Shown here piece after piece: positions 8,150 to 16,289 of a stretch of 64,000 nucleotides of DNA. Made by a program: the position numbers and the translations under genes. Each line of letters begins with the position of its first letter. The stretch's first letter is position 1. The notes below the pieces were generated by a model that saw only the letters and a list, made by a program, of their open reading frames with translations, had not been told where the DNA came from and made no database searches. Origin of the DNA: DASSUW01 sp963730535 (GTDB lineage: Bacteria > Actinomycetota > Thermoleophilia > Solirubrobacterales > Solirubrobacteraceae); assembly GCA_963730535.1 (NCBI GenBank), contig CAVSRU010000012.1:496001-560000 (forward strand), in the 5' to 3' direction.

Positions 8150-9381
8150 TGACGGATCACCTGATCGGACTGCTGCTGGGGACGGAGGAGGACTGGCCGC
8201 GCGCCTTCGAGACGCTGCTCGGGCGCCTCGGGCCGGTCAAGGACGCGGCCGGCACCACCCACCATCTCCACACCGAGCGGATCACGATCGAGCCGTTCGA
8301 CCTGCGCGACAAGCCGCGCTACGACCTCGTCGTCGACCGCCTCGCCTACTGGTACTTCGTCCCCCGCGAGTGGCTGAAGAAGGTCGCGCTGATGGACGAC
8401 GTGTACCTGCTCAATTCGCCCTTCACCTTCCAGGCGATGGAGAAGCACGCCGCGTACTGCGCGATGCTGCGGCTCGGCCTGAAGGTGCCGCAGACGGTCC
8501 TGGTGCCGTACAAGAACCCGCCGGAGAACACCCGCTACGCGTACACGGCGGCGCGCTACAACCGGCCGTTCGACCTCGAGGCGATCGCGGAGAAGATCGG
8601 CTACCCGCTGTTCATGAAGCCGTACGACGGCGGCCAGTGGGTGGGCGTGAGTCACATTCGCAATCCCGAGGAGCTGCACCGCGCCTACGACGCGTCCGGG
8701 CAGCGCCTCATGCACCTCCAGGCCGCGGTCGACGGATTCGACGTCTTCGCCCGCTCGCTCTCGATCGGCGCCGAGACGATGATCATGCACTTCCGCCCCG
8801 ACGAGCCGATGCACGACCGCTACGCCGTCGACCACGACTTCCTGGACGCGAAGGTGGGCGACGAGGTGCTGACCATCAGCCGCCTCATCAACGCGTTCTT
8901 CCGCTGGGAGTTCAACTCCTGCGAGACGCTCGTCCGCGGCTCCGAGGCCCACCCGATCGACTACGCGAACGCGTCGCCCGACGTCGCCGTCACCAGCCTG
9001 CACTACTACTTCCCGTGGGCGATGAAGGCGCTCCTGCGGTGGACCGTGTTCTGCGTCGTCACCGGGCGCCGGCCGCAGATCGACCTCGACACCCGGAGCT
9101 ACTTCGAGATCGGCGACCGCGAGGACCTCTCCTACGAGGAGAAGCTGGCCGGCTACCGGCGGCTGGCGGACGAGTACTTCGAGGTCGAGCGCTACCGCGA
9201 CTTCTGCGACTCAAGGCTCCCGCACGTCGACGAGCTCGTGTACGAGTGGGTCGACTCCCAGGACTTCGACGCGTTGCTGATCGACACCGTCCGTAGCACC
9301 TACCCGGCGCACGAGCAGGAGCGCTTCCTGGCCCACTTCAGAGGGCTGGTCGGCCAGTGGGTGTCCGAGCGGGCTGCGTGA
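8149..9381 (+). CDS. ATP-grasp superfamily protein (RimK-like)
   Basis: The protein has 410 residues. The visible ATP-grasp features are IGYPLFMKPYDGGQWVG (nucleotide-binding lysine and glycine loop), an acidic hinge segment (LMHLQAAVDGFDVFARS) and FFRWEFNSCETLV near the metal site. Such enzymes ligate a carboxylate to an amine or thiol via an acylphosphate. The last part, residues about 320-410, is a family-specific helical extension. It is tightly coupled to two esterase-fold proteins, an arrangement that could form a small biosynthetic or tailoring operon. It converges on the glycosyltransferase at 9338, with a 44-base overlap of the 3' ends. The product is not predictable from sequence alone. 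Confidence 0.78.
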   Translation: MTDHLIGLLLGTEEDWPRAFETLLGRLGPVKDAAGTTHHLHTERITIEPFDLRDKPRYDLVVDRLAYWYFVPREWLKKVALMDDVYLLNSPFTFQAMEKHAAYCAMLRLGLKVPQTVLVPYKNPPENTRYAYTAARYNRPFDLEAIAEKIGYPLFMKPYDGGQWVGVSHIRNPEELHRAYDASGQRLMHLQAAVDGFDVFARSLSIGAETMIMHFRPDEPMHDRYAVDHDFLDAKVGDEVLTISRLINAFFRWEFNSCETLVRGSEAHPIDYANASPDVAVTSLHYYFPWAMKALLRWTVFCVVTGRRPQIDLDTRSYFEIGDREDLSYEEKLAGYRRLADEYFEVERYRDFCDSRLPHVDELVYEWVDSQDFDALLIDTVRSTYPAHEQERFLAHFRGLVGQWVSERAA

Positions 9382-10420
9382 GCGCGTCGTAGAGCTCGAC
9401 GATCTGGCCGATGTTCCCCTCGACCGTGAAGCGGCCCCGGGCGGCGGCGACGCGGCGGCGCACGGCCGTGACGTCGAGCGCGGCGAGCGCGGCGCCGAGG
9501 TCCTCGACGCGGTCGAGCACGACGCCGACCCCCTCTTCCTCGACGAGCCGCGCCAGCGCGCGATGGCGGAGCGTGATCACCGGCAGGCCGCAGCCGAGGT
9601 ACTCGAAGGCCTTGTTCGGCAGCGCCGTGTCGAGGTGCGCGGCGTTGACCTCGGCGTTGAAGCCCGCCCACCCGAAGTCATACGCCGGCAGCTCGCGCAT
9701 CAGCGCGGCGGGCGGCCGCGGGTCGTGCAGGGTCACGCCCTCCAGATCCCGATAGGCCGCCGCCTCGCGCGCCGCGAAGACGTGCAGCTCGATGCCCTGG
9801 GCCGCGATCGCGGCGAAGATCTCGTACAGGTCGTAGTGGCCTCCGCTGCGCGACAGGGTGCCCTGGTAGGCGATGCGCGGCGGGCCGCCAGCGGGCGTCG
9901 GCAGCGCCGCCGGGAGGTCGCGCGCGAGCGCGTAGTTCGGGTGCACGCAGGTGTGCGGGGGCAGCTCGTAGCGGGCGGCGAGCTCGCCGAGCAGGACGTC
10001 CGAGACGGTGATCAGCCCGGCGCAGCCCTCGACCGCCGCCCGTTCGAGCTCGTCGGCGTCGCCCGGGTCCGGGAAGCCGTCCTCGTACGGCGTGTTGCGC
10101 AGGCTCTGCATGTCGTGCACGTCGTGGATGACCGGCACGTCGGCCAGCTCGAGCGCCAGGACGGTCAGCGCGTCCGGCAGGTTGTGCGAGTGCACGAGGT
10201 CGGGCTCCCACTCCGCGAGCACGCGCTCGAGATCGCCGGCGAGGTCAGAGCCGAGTCGCCACCAGCGGTCGAACAGCTCGTCGCCCGAGCCGTAGAACTC
10301 GGTCAGCGTGCGGCCGCGGTACGCGAAGCCGAGCTCCAGCTCGGGCCGCACGGCGCGCAGGCCCACCGCGTACTTGAGCGCGCGCACGCACGGCTGCTGG
10401 TGCAGGAACAGGACGCGCAT
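9338..10420 (-). CDS. Glycosyltransferase family 4-type protein
   Basis: The protein has 360 residues from ATG 10420, whose codon overlaps the acetyltransferase stop. The N-terminal MRVLFLHQQPC, DLVHSHNLPDALTVLA and VIHDVHDMQSL segments are typical of a GT-B acceptor domain. The C-terminal domain has RIAYQGTLSRSGG and the signature PNKAFEYLGCGLPVI with the conserved glutamate that contacts the sugar nucleotide. It probably transfers a hexose to a lipid- or surface-linked acceptor. It forms a two-gene unit with the hexapeptide acetyltransferase, suggesting glycan assembly and O-acetylation. Confidence 0.82.
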   Translation of the reverse strand: MRVLFLHQQPCVRALKYAVGLRAVRPELELGFAYRGRTLTEFYGSGDELFDRWWRLGSDLAGDLERVLAEWEPDLVHSHNLPDALTVLALELADVPVIHDVHDMQSLRNTPYEDGFPDPGDADELERAAVEGCAGLITVSDVLLGELAARYELPPHTCVHPNYALARDLPAALPTPAGGPPRIAYQGTLSRSGGHYDLYEIFAAIAAQGIELHVFAAREAAAYRDLEGVTLHDPRPPAALMRELPAYDFGWAGFNAEVNAAHLDTALPNKAFEYLGCGLPVITLRHRALARLVEEEGVGVVLDRVEDLGAALAALDVTAVRRRVAAARGRFTVEGNIGQIVELYDALTQPARTPTGRPAL

Positions 10421-10878
10421 CAGCGCCGGCTCCGCAACACCCGAGCGGGGTTGCCGGCCGCCACCGCGAACGGCTCGATGTCGCGCGTGACGACGCTCCC
10501 GGCCCCGACCACGCATCCCTCGCCGACCCGCACCCCGGGCAGGATCACCGAGCCCATGCCGATCCAGGCGTTGCGGCCGATGACCATCGGCTCGGACTCG
10601 GCCCAGCCCTGGTCGACCACCGGCCGGTCGAGGTCGTCGAAGTTGTGGTTGGCGGTGTGCAGCATGCAGTACGGCCCGATGTTCGCCCCGTCCTCGAACG
10701 TCAGCCCGCCGAAGCCGTTCACGTAGCACCCGTAGTTGAACGAGACGCGATCCCCCAGCTCGATGCGGTCGCCGTTGAGCCACACGATCTGGTCGAGGTA
10801 GAAGCACCCTTCGCCCACGCGCTTGGCGTCGTGTGGCCGAAACGGGATCACCCGCTTCGACAGGTGGTTGATCATCAT
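10420..10878 (-). CDS. Hexapeptide-repeat acyltransferase (WcaF/maltose acetyltransferase-like)
   Basis: The protein has 152 residues. It shows repeated left-handed beta-helix hexapeptides (ELGDRVSFNYGCYV, FEDGANIGPYCML, VIGRNAWIGMGSVILPGVRVGEGCVVGAG in pieces) and a catalytic-type histidine in MLHTANHNF. The C-terminus PFAVAAGNPARVL is diagnostic of the LbetaH O-acetyltransferases. It acetylates sugars or exopolysaccharide units using acetyl-CoA. It is paired with the glycosyltransferase gene and preceded by a TAGGGT box at 10911-10916, directly behind the caspase-1 stop codon, so this pair probably has its own promoter. Confidence 0.85.
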   Translation of the reverse strand: MMINHLSKRVIPFRPHDAKRVGEGCFYLDQIVWLNGDRIELGDRVSFNYGCYVNGFGGLTFEDGANIGPYCMLHTANHNFDDLDRPVVDQGWAESEPMVIGRNAWIGMGSVILPGVRVGEGCVVGAGSVVTRDIEPFAVAAGNPARVLRSRR

Positions 10879-10910
10879 CTTGAGGCGCCTCCCGCGGTCG
10901 AGTCGGGCGG

Positions 10911-10916
10911 ACCCTA
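10911..10916 (-). promoter_or_regulatory. Putative -10 box for acetyltransferase-glycosyltransferase operon
   Basis: TAGGGT on the minus strand, 32 bases upstream of ATG 10878. A GGGAGG ribosome binding site lies between. No clear -35. Confidence 0.3.
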
Positions 10917-10929
10917 CCCAGACCGGCGA

Positions 10930-13446
10930 TCAGCGACCGATCCGCAGTGGCGAGTCGTCCGCGGTGCCGAGGGCGTTCAGGCCCGACAGCGCGACGCCGG
11001 GCTCGAAGCTATTGCCCTTTCGCATGTACACGATGACCGCCTCGTCGAGGCTGGGCGCCGCCTCGCGGGCCACGACGAGGTCCAGCAGGTTGTCCTCGTC
11101 GTCGTCGAGATCCAGCAGCGCCACCGAGCCACCGACGTGTCCCTCGTCGGTGCCAGGCGCGTCGAGCATGTAGGCCGCCGACTTCGCGTAGCCCGACCGG
11201 GCGCCGCGGATGACCGTGACGGTGCCGTGCTCTTCGTCGTCGGGAGCGCCGACGACGATGTCGTCCATCCCGTCCGCGTCGACGTCGCCGACATCGACGT
11301 CGTGGCCGAACGCGTCGCCCGGCTCGGGGTCGCCCGGGATCCCCCGGCTCGCCTGTGTGATGACGATCGGGTCGCCTCTAGGGCCGCCGTCGCGACCCAG
11401 CCACAGCCGAACCTCGCCGGCCTTGTTGGGGAACGCCTCCCCGCCGTCCTCGTTGCCCTGGTCGCCCTGCACGACGTCGGCGTAGCCGTCCCGGTTGAGG
11501 TCGCCGACGGCGAGGGCCGAGCCGGCGATCTCGGTGTTGGAGTTCGCAACCGTGCAGCGGCCGGGCCCCTCGGGGCTGCCGAGGCAGAATGCGATGTGCC
11601 CGGTATTGGGGCCGTCGGGCTCGTTGAGCGATCCGACCACGAGATCGATGTTGCCGTCGCGATCGAGGTCTCCGGCTGCCAGGCGGCTGCCGAAGCCGGA
11701 GGTGTCCTGGGGGGCCGTGATTGCCCGCGCGGCGCCGGCGTCCAGCCCCCGGGCGCCTCCGGGGACGATGTGCACGGAACCGAGCTCGTAGTTCGCGCGC
11801 TGGGCGGGTGTGCCCGGGGTGCCCACGGCGAGGTCGACATAGCCGTCGTCGTTGAAGTCCGCGGCGGCGAGCGCGAAGCCGAAGTAGCGGGTGACCGGCG
11901 GGCTGGCCATGTCGTCGGCGGTGATCGCCTCGGTGCGGGGATCTTCCGGCGACGGCGAGTAGACGAGCGCGATGCGGTCGCGCCCGGGCACGCCGATCGC
12001 CAGGTCGGGCGTCCCGTCGCGGTCGAAGTCGCCGCTCGCCAGCGCGGCACCGAAGCGGTCGCCGCGGGCGGGCGGCCCGGGCACCCCAGCGTCCTCGGAG
12101 CGGAGCGCCAGCCCCTCGGTCGACTCGAGGCCGGAGTGCCAGAGCACGATGCCGACCGCTTCGTCACCGCCCGCCTCGATGCCGCGCGCGGCGCCGACGA
12201 CCACCTCCTGGCGGCCGTCGTTGTCGAAGTCGTACGCCGTGCCGGGGGTCGTCGGCCCGCCTTCGGAGTCGCCGCCGCCGCCGAACAGCAGCGCGGCGGC
12301 GACCCCGGCGATGACGACGGCACCGGCCGCGGCAGCGAGGGCGACGATGCGCCGCCGCGGCGGGCGCGGCGGGGGCGGCGGGGGCGGCGGCTCGGGCCGG
12401 GACGGTCGTGCGGGAGGCTTGTCCGGCGGCGGCGGCGGCGGCTCGAGCGCTGTCGGCGCCTCGCGGCCCAGGGCGGCCTCGGCGGCCGCCGAGACGCGCC
12501 GGCTGTCGTCGCGCGCAAGACGCTCGAGGGTCTCGCGGACGACGGCGACGAGCGCCGGCGGCCCGCCGCTCGCTAGCGCGGCGAGCTCGCTGACGGCGCC
12601 CTCGCGGACGCCCGCCAGACTGCTCTCGGCGGCCTGCTCGAGCTCCGGCGGCAGGCTCGGTCGCCGCCGGCTCTGCGCGATCACGATGTCGCCCCGCACG
12701 TCGCCCGCCATCCCCGGCGTCTGGTGCGGCGACCGCTCCCGCACTCGGTGGCACACGTAGTCGTAGAGCTCGTCGACCGAGATCTCGCCGTCGCCGTCGA
12801 TGTCCGCCTCACCGCTGCGCAGGCCGTCGACGAGGCAGCTCGTGAACAGCGAGGCGGGCGTCGACGGCACCAGCTCGTTGATGCCGGTCGCGGGGTCGGC
12901 TTCCTCGAACGCGTACTCGAGCTCCGTCGAGGCCGACAAGGTGACGCGCCCGCGGCCCTCGAAGCGGTGCTCCACGTCGATCGTCAGCCCGCTCTTGGGG
13001 GTGAGGCCCTTGCCGAAGGCGCCGCTGTGACAGCAGTCGAGGACGAGGACGATCGATCGGGCGCGGCTCTCCTGCATGACCCCGTTGACGAAGCCGTCCT
13101 CGACCGCGGTGGCCCGCAGGTACTGGAGCGACGTGCTGGCCGTCGCGAAGTAGAAGCGCCGGCTCTGCGAGAGCACGCCGTGCCCGGAGAAGTACAGGAG
13201 CAGGAGGTCGGCGCGGCGCGCCTCGGCGAAGAACCCCTCGATCGCCCGCTTGATCTCCTCCGTCGGCCGGTCGACCAGCTCCTGCACCTCGAACTGCCCG
13301 ATCGACCCGTCGGCGAGCACCTCGGCGAGCGAGTCGACGTCACCCGCCGGCGCGCGGAGCCCCGCCAACCCGGGGTCCGAGTAGCTCCCGGTGGCGATCA
13401 GCAGCGCCCGGCGGCGCCGAGCCTGCGGGTCAGCCGCCGCCGCCAT
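10930..13446 (-). CDS. Caspase-like peptidase with single TM helix and seven-repeat FG-GAP ectodomain, copy 1
   Basis: The protein has 838 residues. Residues about 12-255 form a C14-type caspase fold: YFSGHG with His89 and LDCCHSGAFG with Cys138/139 are the catalytic dyad regions. An EF-hand-like loop, DIDGDGEISVDE (215-226), sits inside the fold. A HEAT-like helical stretch (275-328), a proline-rich linker (336-363), RPPRRR and one TM helix (about 367-389) follow. The basic residues before the helix imply an inside N-terminus. Seven FG-GAP calcium motifs (such as DFDNDGRQEVVV and DLDRDGNIDLVVG) then predict a seven-bladed beta-propeller outside the cell. The start at 13446 overlaps the EACC1-like gene by 17 bases. 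The likely role is a membrane receptor triggering intracellular proteolysis. Confidence 0.85.
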   Translation of the reverse strand: MAAAADPQARRRRALLIATGSYSDPGLAGLRAPAGDVDSLAEVLADGSIGQFEVQELVDRPTEEIKRAIEGFFAEARRADLLLLYFSGHGVLSQSRRFYFATASTSLQYLRATAVEDGFVNGVMQESRARSIVLVLDCCHSGAFGKGLTPKSGLTIDVEHRFEGRGRVTLSASTELEYAFEEADPATGINELVPSTPASLFTSCLVDGLRSGEADIDGDGEISVDELYDYVCHRVRERSPHQTPGMAGDVRGDIVIAQSRRRPSLPPELEQAAESSLAGVREGAVSELAALASGGPPALVAVVRETLERLARDDSRRVSAAAEAALGREAPTALEPPPPPPDKPPARPSRPEPPPPPPPPRPPRRRIVALAAAAGAVVIAGVAAALLFGGGGDSEGGPTTPGTAYDFDNDGRQEVVVGAARGIEAGGDEAVGIVLWHSGLESTEGLALRSEDAGVPGPPARGDRFGAALASGDFDRDGTPDLAIGVPGRDRIALVYSPSPEDPRTEAITADDMASPPVTRYFGFALAAADFNDDGYVDLAVGTPGTPAQRANYELGSVHIVPGGARGLDAGAARAITAPQDTSGFGSRLAAGDLDRDGNIDLVVGSLNEPDGPNTGHIAFCLGSPEGPGRCTVANSNTEIAGSALAVGDLNRDGYADVVQGDQGNEDGGEAFPNKAGEVRLWLGRDGGPRGDPIVITQASRGIPGDPEPGDAFGHDVDVGDVDADGMDDIVVGAPDDEEHGTVTVIRGARSGYAKSAAYMLDAPGTDEGHVGGSVALLDLDDDEDNLLDLVVAREAAPSLDEAVIVYMRKGNSFEPGVALSGLNALGTADDSPLRIGR

Positions 13447-13792
13447 GGCGCTTCAGGAAGGCTTCGACGAGCTGACGCTGCTCGGCGTCCGAGCCCTTGC
13501 CGAGCGTCAGCGTGTCGCCGTCGATCTCGACCGAGACGGCGGCTCCGTCGTGGCGCGCCAGCCAACCCCGCACCGCCATGATCAGCGGCGGAAGCGTGCC
13601 GGCCATGGTGACGAGCAGCTGCGCCCACTCGAGCGCGCCGCCCTTGGCGCCCGGCGGCGGCCGGATCGACGGATGCGAGACGTCGTCGGCGACGCCGTCA
13701 GCGAGCTCCTCGCGCAGCCCCGCCGCGAGGTCGGCCCGCTCTTCTGCATCGCTGTCCGCGTACCCGGCGACGTGCAGCCGCACCTCGGTCAT
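13430..13792 (-). CDS. EACC1-like small membrane protein (effector-associated constant component)
   Basis: The protein has 120 residues from ATG 13792 with GCGAGGCG upstream. An N-terminal alpha/beta part begins MTEVRLHVAGYADSDAEE; then comes PPPGAKGGALEWAQLL, a hydrophobic helix (about 54-78) and a short beta unit, AVSVEIDGDTLTLGKGSDAE, ending in a helix. This pattern (Gly-rich lead-in, one hydrophobic helix ending near RGWLAR, then VEIDG) is how I recall the EACC1 family, described as a constant partner of caspase and other effectors in bacterial conflict systems; I could not run a profile search. It overlaps the downstream caspase gene and has its own promoter copy (13802-13831). It probably couples sensing to caspase activation at the membrane. 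Confidence 0.68.
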   Translation of the reverse strand: MTEVRLHVAGYADSDAEERADLAAGLREELADGVADDVSHPSIRPPPGAKGGALEWAQLLVTMAGTLPPLIMAVRGWLARHDGAAVSVEIDGDTLTLGKGSDAEQRQLVEAFLKRHGGGG

Positions 13793-13801
13793 CGCCTCGC
13801 G

Positions 13802-13831
13802 ACCGTAACCGCAACCGCGTCGGCGAGGCAA
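13802..13831 (-). promoter_or_regulatory. Promoter of EACC1-caspase 1 operon
   Basis: Minus strand: TTGCCT, 18-base spacer, TACGGT, nine bases, ATG 13792. It lies two bases beyond the caspase-2 stop codon. It resembles the caspase-2 promoter in both boxes and in parts of the spacer (CTTGCCTC, then GCGG and GGTTAC). Confidence 0.5.
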
Positions 13832-13832
13832 G

Positions 13833-16244
13833 TCAGCGCCCGAGGCGCAGATCGGATTGGTCCGGAACGCGGGCCACGTCGTCCGGCACGTCGAGCGGCG
13901 CGCCCGGCGACAGGCCGTCCTCGCCACCCTGGAAGACGACGACCGCGTCGTCGAGGCTCGTCACCGAGGCCTGCGCGACTGCGATGTCGGGCCAATCGTC
14001 GCCGTCGACGTTCAGGATCGAGAGTGCCGAGCCCCATCCGGTCTCGCGATCGCCGTCGAGTCGGGGCGTGCCCGACCACTCGACACGTCCGGACCGCGTG
14101 GCGTCGAAGATCTCGACGCGCGAGCGGCCGGGAGTGCCGGCGACGATCTCAGCCTTACCGTCGCCGTCGAGGTCAGCCGCCTCGACTTCGGTTCCGAAGT
14201 GATCGTCGCCCGCGGGATCGGGAGGGTCGATCGGCGTCGGATCCTGCGGTCCGTTCTCGCCGCCCCACCACACGCGGACCGCGCCGCTCCCGTCCGATGC
14301 GTCAGCGACACCCTGCACGATGTCCGCGCGCTCGTCGCCATCGACCCGTGCGACGTCCAGTGCCAGGGTCTCCGACACACTGCCCGGCAGCCGCGTGCAT
14401 ATCGCCGGGCCATCTGGTGACCCAGGGCAGTACGAGAGGTGGCCTGGGACCGACGGCTTGGCCGGCACACCTTCCACCACATCAGGGTTGCGGTCGCCGT
14501 CGACGTCTCCCACGGCGAGCCGGCCGCCGAACCCAAGCTCGGCATGTTCGGGTGGCCTGAGCTCCGTGGCCGTCGACACGGCGAGGCCGGCCTCGCCGCC
14601 GAACAGCACGTGCACGGCGCCGGGCACCGGGTCGTCGCCCGTGCGCTCCGTCGGCGTCGCCGGCGTGCCGACGACGAGGTCGGCGTACTCGTCGTCGTCG
14701 ATGCGCGCGGCGACCAGGCGGTCGCCGAACGTCCCGCGCTCCGTCCCCGGCGGGTGCGCGAGTCTGTCCTGGGCGATGGTGCGCGTGGGCCCTGACAGGC
14801 CTTCATCCGAGCCGTAGAGCACGACGATCCGGTGCAGGCGGGAGACGCTCACGGCGAGGTCGGTATGGCCGTCGGCGTCGAAGTCCGCGCTCGCGACGGC
14901 CGCTCCGAACCCGTAATCCCTGTCAGGGACAACGGGCAGGTCGAGATCGGCGGCTTCGATCGGATCCGGAGTCCCGGATCCAGGTCCCCGATGGACCAAC
15001 ACGACCCCGGAGGCCGTCTCGCGGTCCGCACCCGCGGCGCTGTCGGCAGCCAGCACGATCGTCTGCGCACCGTCGTCGTCGAAGTCGTAGGGCAGCGGCT
15101 CGGAGCCGCCGATCAGCAGGACCGCCGCCGCCGCGGCCGCAGCGAGGGCAGCGACGGCTCCCACCGCAAGCGCCCGCGGGCGGCCGGGGAAGCGGCGCTG
15201 CCGCGGTGGCGGCTCCGGGGGCGGCTCCGGGGGCGGCGCGCCCCGGATGGTCGGTGGCTCGGCCTCGGGCGAGCGTTCCAATGCTGCGGCCGCGGCGGCC
15301 GCGACACGCCGGCTGTCATCGTCGGCGAGTCGCTCGAGCGCCTGCCGCGCGACCTCCGCCAGCGGCGGCGGACCGCTGCGCACCAAGCGCTCGAGCTCGG
15401 TCACGGCGCCCTCGCGGAGCCCCGCGAGCGGGCTGTCGATCGTCTGGACGAGCACGGGAGCGAGCGCGGGGCGGCGCGGGCTGTGGGCGATCATGATGTC
15501 GCCGCGCACGTCGCCCGCCATCCCCGGCGTCTGATGTGGCGAGCGCTGGCGCACCCGCTGGCACGCGTAGTCGTACAGCTCGTCGACCGAGATCTCGCCG
15601 TCCTCGTTGGTGTCCGCCTCGCCGGTGCGCAGGCCGTTCACCAGGCAGCTCGTGAACACGGAGCCAGGCGGGGGGCGCCCCAGCTCGTTGATGCCGGTCG
15701 CCGGATCTGCCTCCTCGAACGCGTACTGGAGCTCGGTCGAGGCCGAGAGCGTCACGCGGCCACGGCCCTGGAAGCGGTGCTGCACGTCGACCGTCAGCAC
15801 GCTCTTGGGGGTCATGCCCCGGCCGAACGCGCCACTGTGACAGCAGTCGATGATCAGCACGATCGACTTCGCCCGGCTCTCGTGCATCGCGCCGTTGACG
15901 AAGGAGTCCTCGATCGCGGTCGTGCGCAGGTACTGGAGCACGGTGGTGGACGTCGCGAAGAAGAAACGCCGGCTCTGCGAGAGCACGCCGTGCCCGGAGA
16001 AGTAGAGGAGCAGCAGCTCGTCAGGCCGGGCGATGGCGAAGAACCCCTCGATGGCCCGCTTGATCTCGTCGGTCGGCCGGTCGACCAGCTCCCGGACCTC
16101 GAACTGCCCGATCGACCCGTCGCCGAGCACCTCGGCGAGGGCCTCCACGTCGCTCTGCGGAGCCTCGAGCCCGGCCAGGCCCGGGTCGCCGTACGTCCCG
16201 GTGGCGACCAGCAGCGCCCGGCGGAGGGGCACTTGGGCGTTCAC
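13833..16244 (-). CDS. Caspase-like peptidase with single TM helix and seven-repeat FG-GAP ectodomain, copy 2
   Basis: The protein has 803 residues from GTG 16244. It has the same architecture as the gene at 10930-13446: caspase fold with YFSGHG (His85) and IDCCHSGAFG (Cys134/135), EF-hand-like DTNEDGEISVDE (211-222), HEAT-like stretch (270-325), proline-rich linker, basic RQRRFPGRPR and one TM helix (about 358-379). The ectodomain has seven FG-GAP motifs (DFDADGHTDLAVS, DLDGDGKAEIVAG and others), several less canonical than in copy 1. The caspase halves are nearly colinear, while the linkers and ectodomains diverge, as if each copy senses something different. It is a tandem duplicate; no EACC1-like gene precedes it. 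Confidence 0.85.
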   Translation of the reverse strand: MNAQVPLRRALLVATGTYGDPGLAGLEAPQSDVEALAEVLGDGSIGQFEVRELVDRPTDEIKRAIEGFFAIARPDELLLLYFSGHGVLSQSRRFFFATSTTVLQYLRTTAIEDSFVNGAMHESRAKSIVLIIDCCHSGAFGRGMTPKSVLTVDVQHRFQGRGRVTLSASTELQYAFEEADPATGINELGRPPPGSVFTSCLVNGLRTGEADTNEDGEISVDELYDYACQRVRQRSPHQTPGMAGDVRGDIMIAHSPRRPALAPVLVQTIDSPLAGLREGAVTELERLVRSGPPPLAEVARQALERLADDDSRRVAAAAAAALERSPEAEPPTIRGAPPPEPPPEPPPRQRRFPGRPRALAVGAVAALAAAAAAAVLLIGGSEPLPYDFDDDGAQTIVLAADSAAGADRETASGVVLVHRGPGSGTPDPIEAADLDLPVVPDRDYGFGAAVASADFDADGHTDLAVSVSRLHRIVVLYGSDEGLSGPTRTIAQDRLAHPPGTERGTFGDRLVAARIDDDEYADLVVGTPATPTERTGDDPVPGAVHVLFGGEAGLAVSTATELRPPEHAELGFGGRLAVGDVDGDRNPDVVEGVPAKPSVPGHLSYCPGSPDGPAICTRLPGSVSETLALDVARVDGDERADIVQGVADASDGSGAVRVWWGGENGPQDPTPIDPPDPAGDDHFGTEVEAADLDGDGKAEIVAGTPGRSRVEIFDATRSGRVEWSGTPRLDGDRETGWGSALSILNVDGDDWPDIAVAQASVTSLDDAVVVFQGGEDGLSPGAPLDVPDDVARVPDQSDLRLGR

Positions 16245-16250
16245 CGCCCG

Positions 16251-16279
16251 ACGGTAACCCCTCCGCAGCGGTGAGGCAA
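16251..16279 (-). promoter_or_regulatory. Promoter of caspase 2 (leaderless)
   Basis: Minus strand: TTGCCT (16274-16279), 17-base spacer, TACCGT (16251-16256), then six bases and GTG 16244. Near-ideal spacing for a housekeeping-type promoter with a leaderless start. Confidence 0.55.
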
Positions 16280-16289
16280 GGCTGATCGA

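Noticed and set aside
10645..12576. Plus-strand frame of about 640 codons opposite caspase 1
   Set aside because: Repetitive Val/Ala/Arg/Gly composition mirrors the antisense of the FG-GAP repeats; no recognisable domain.
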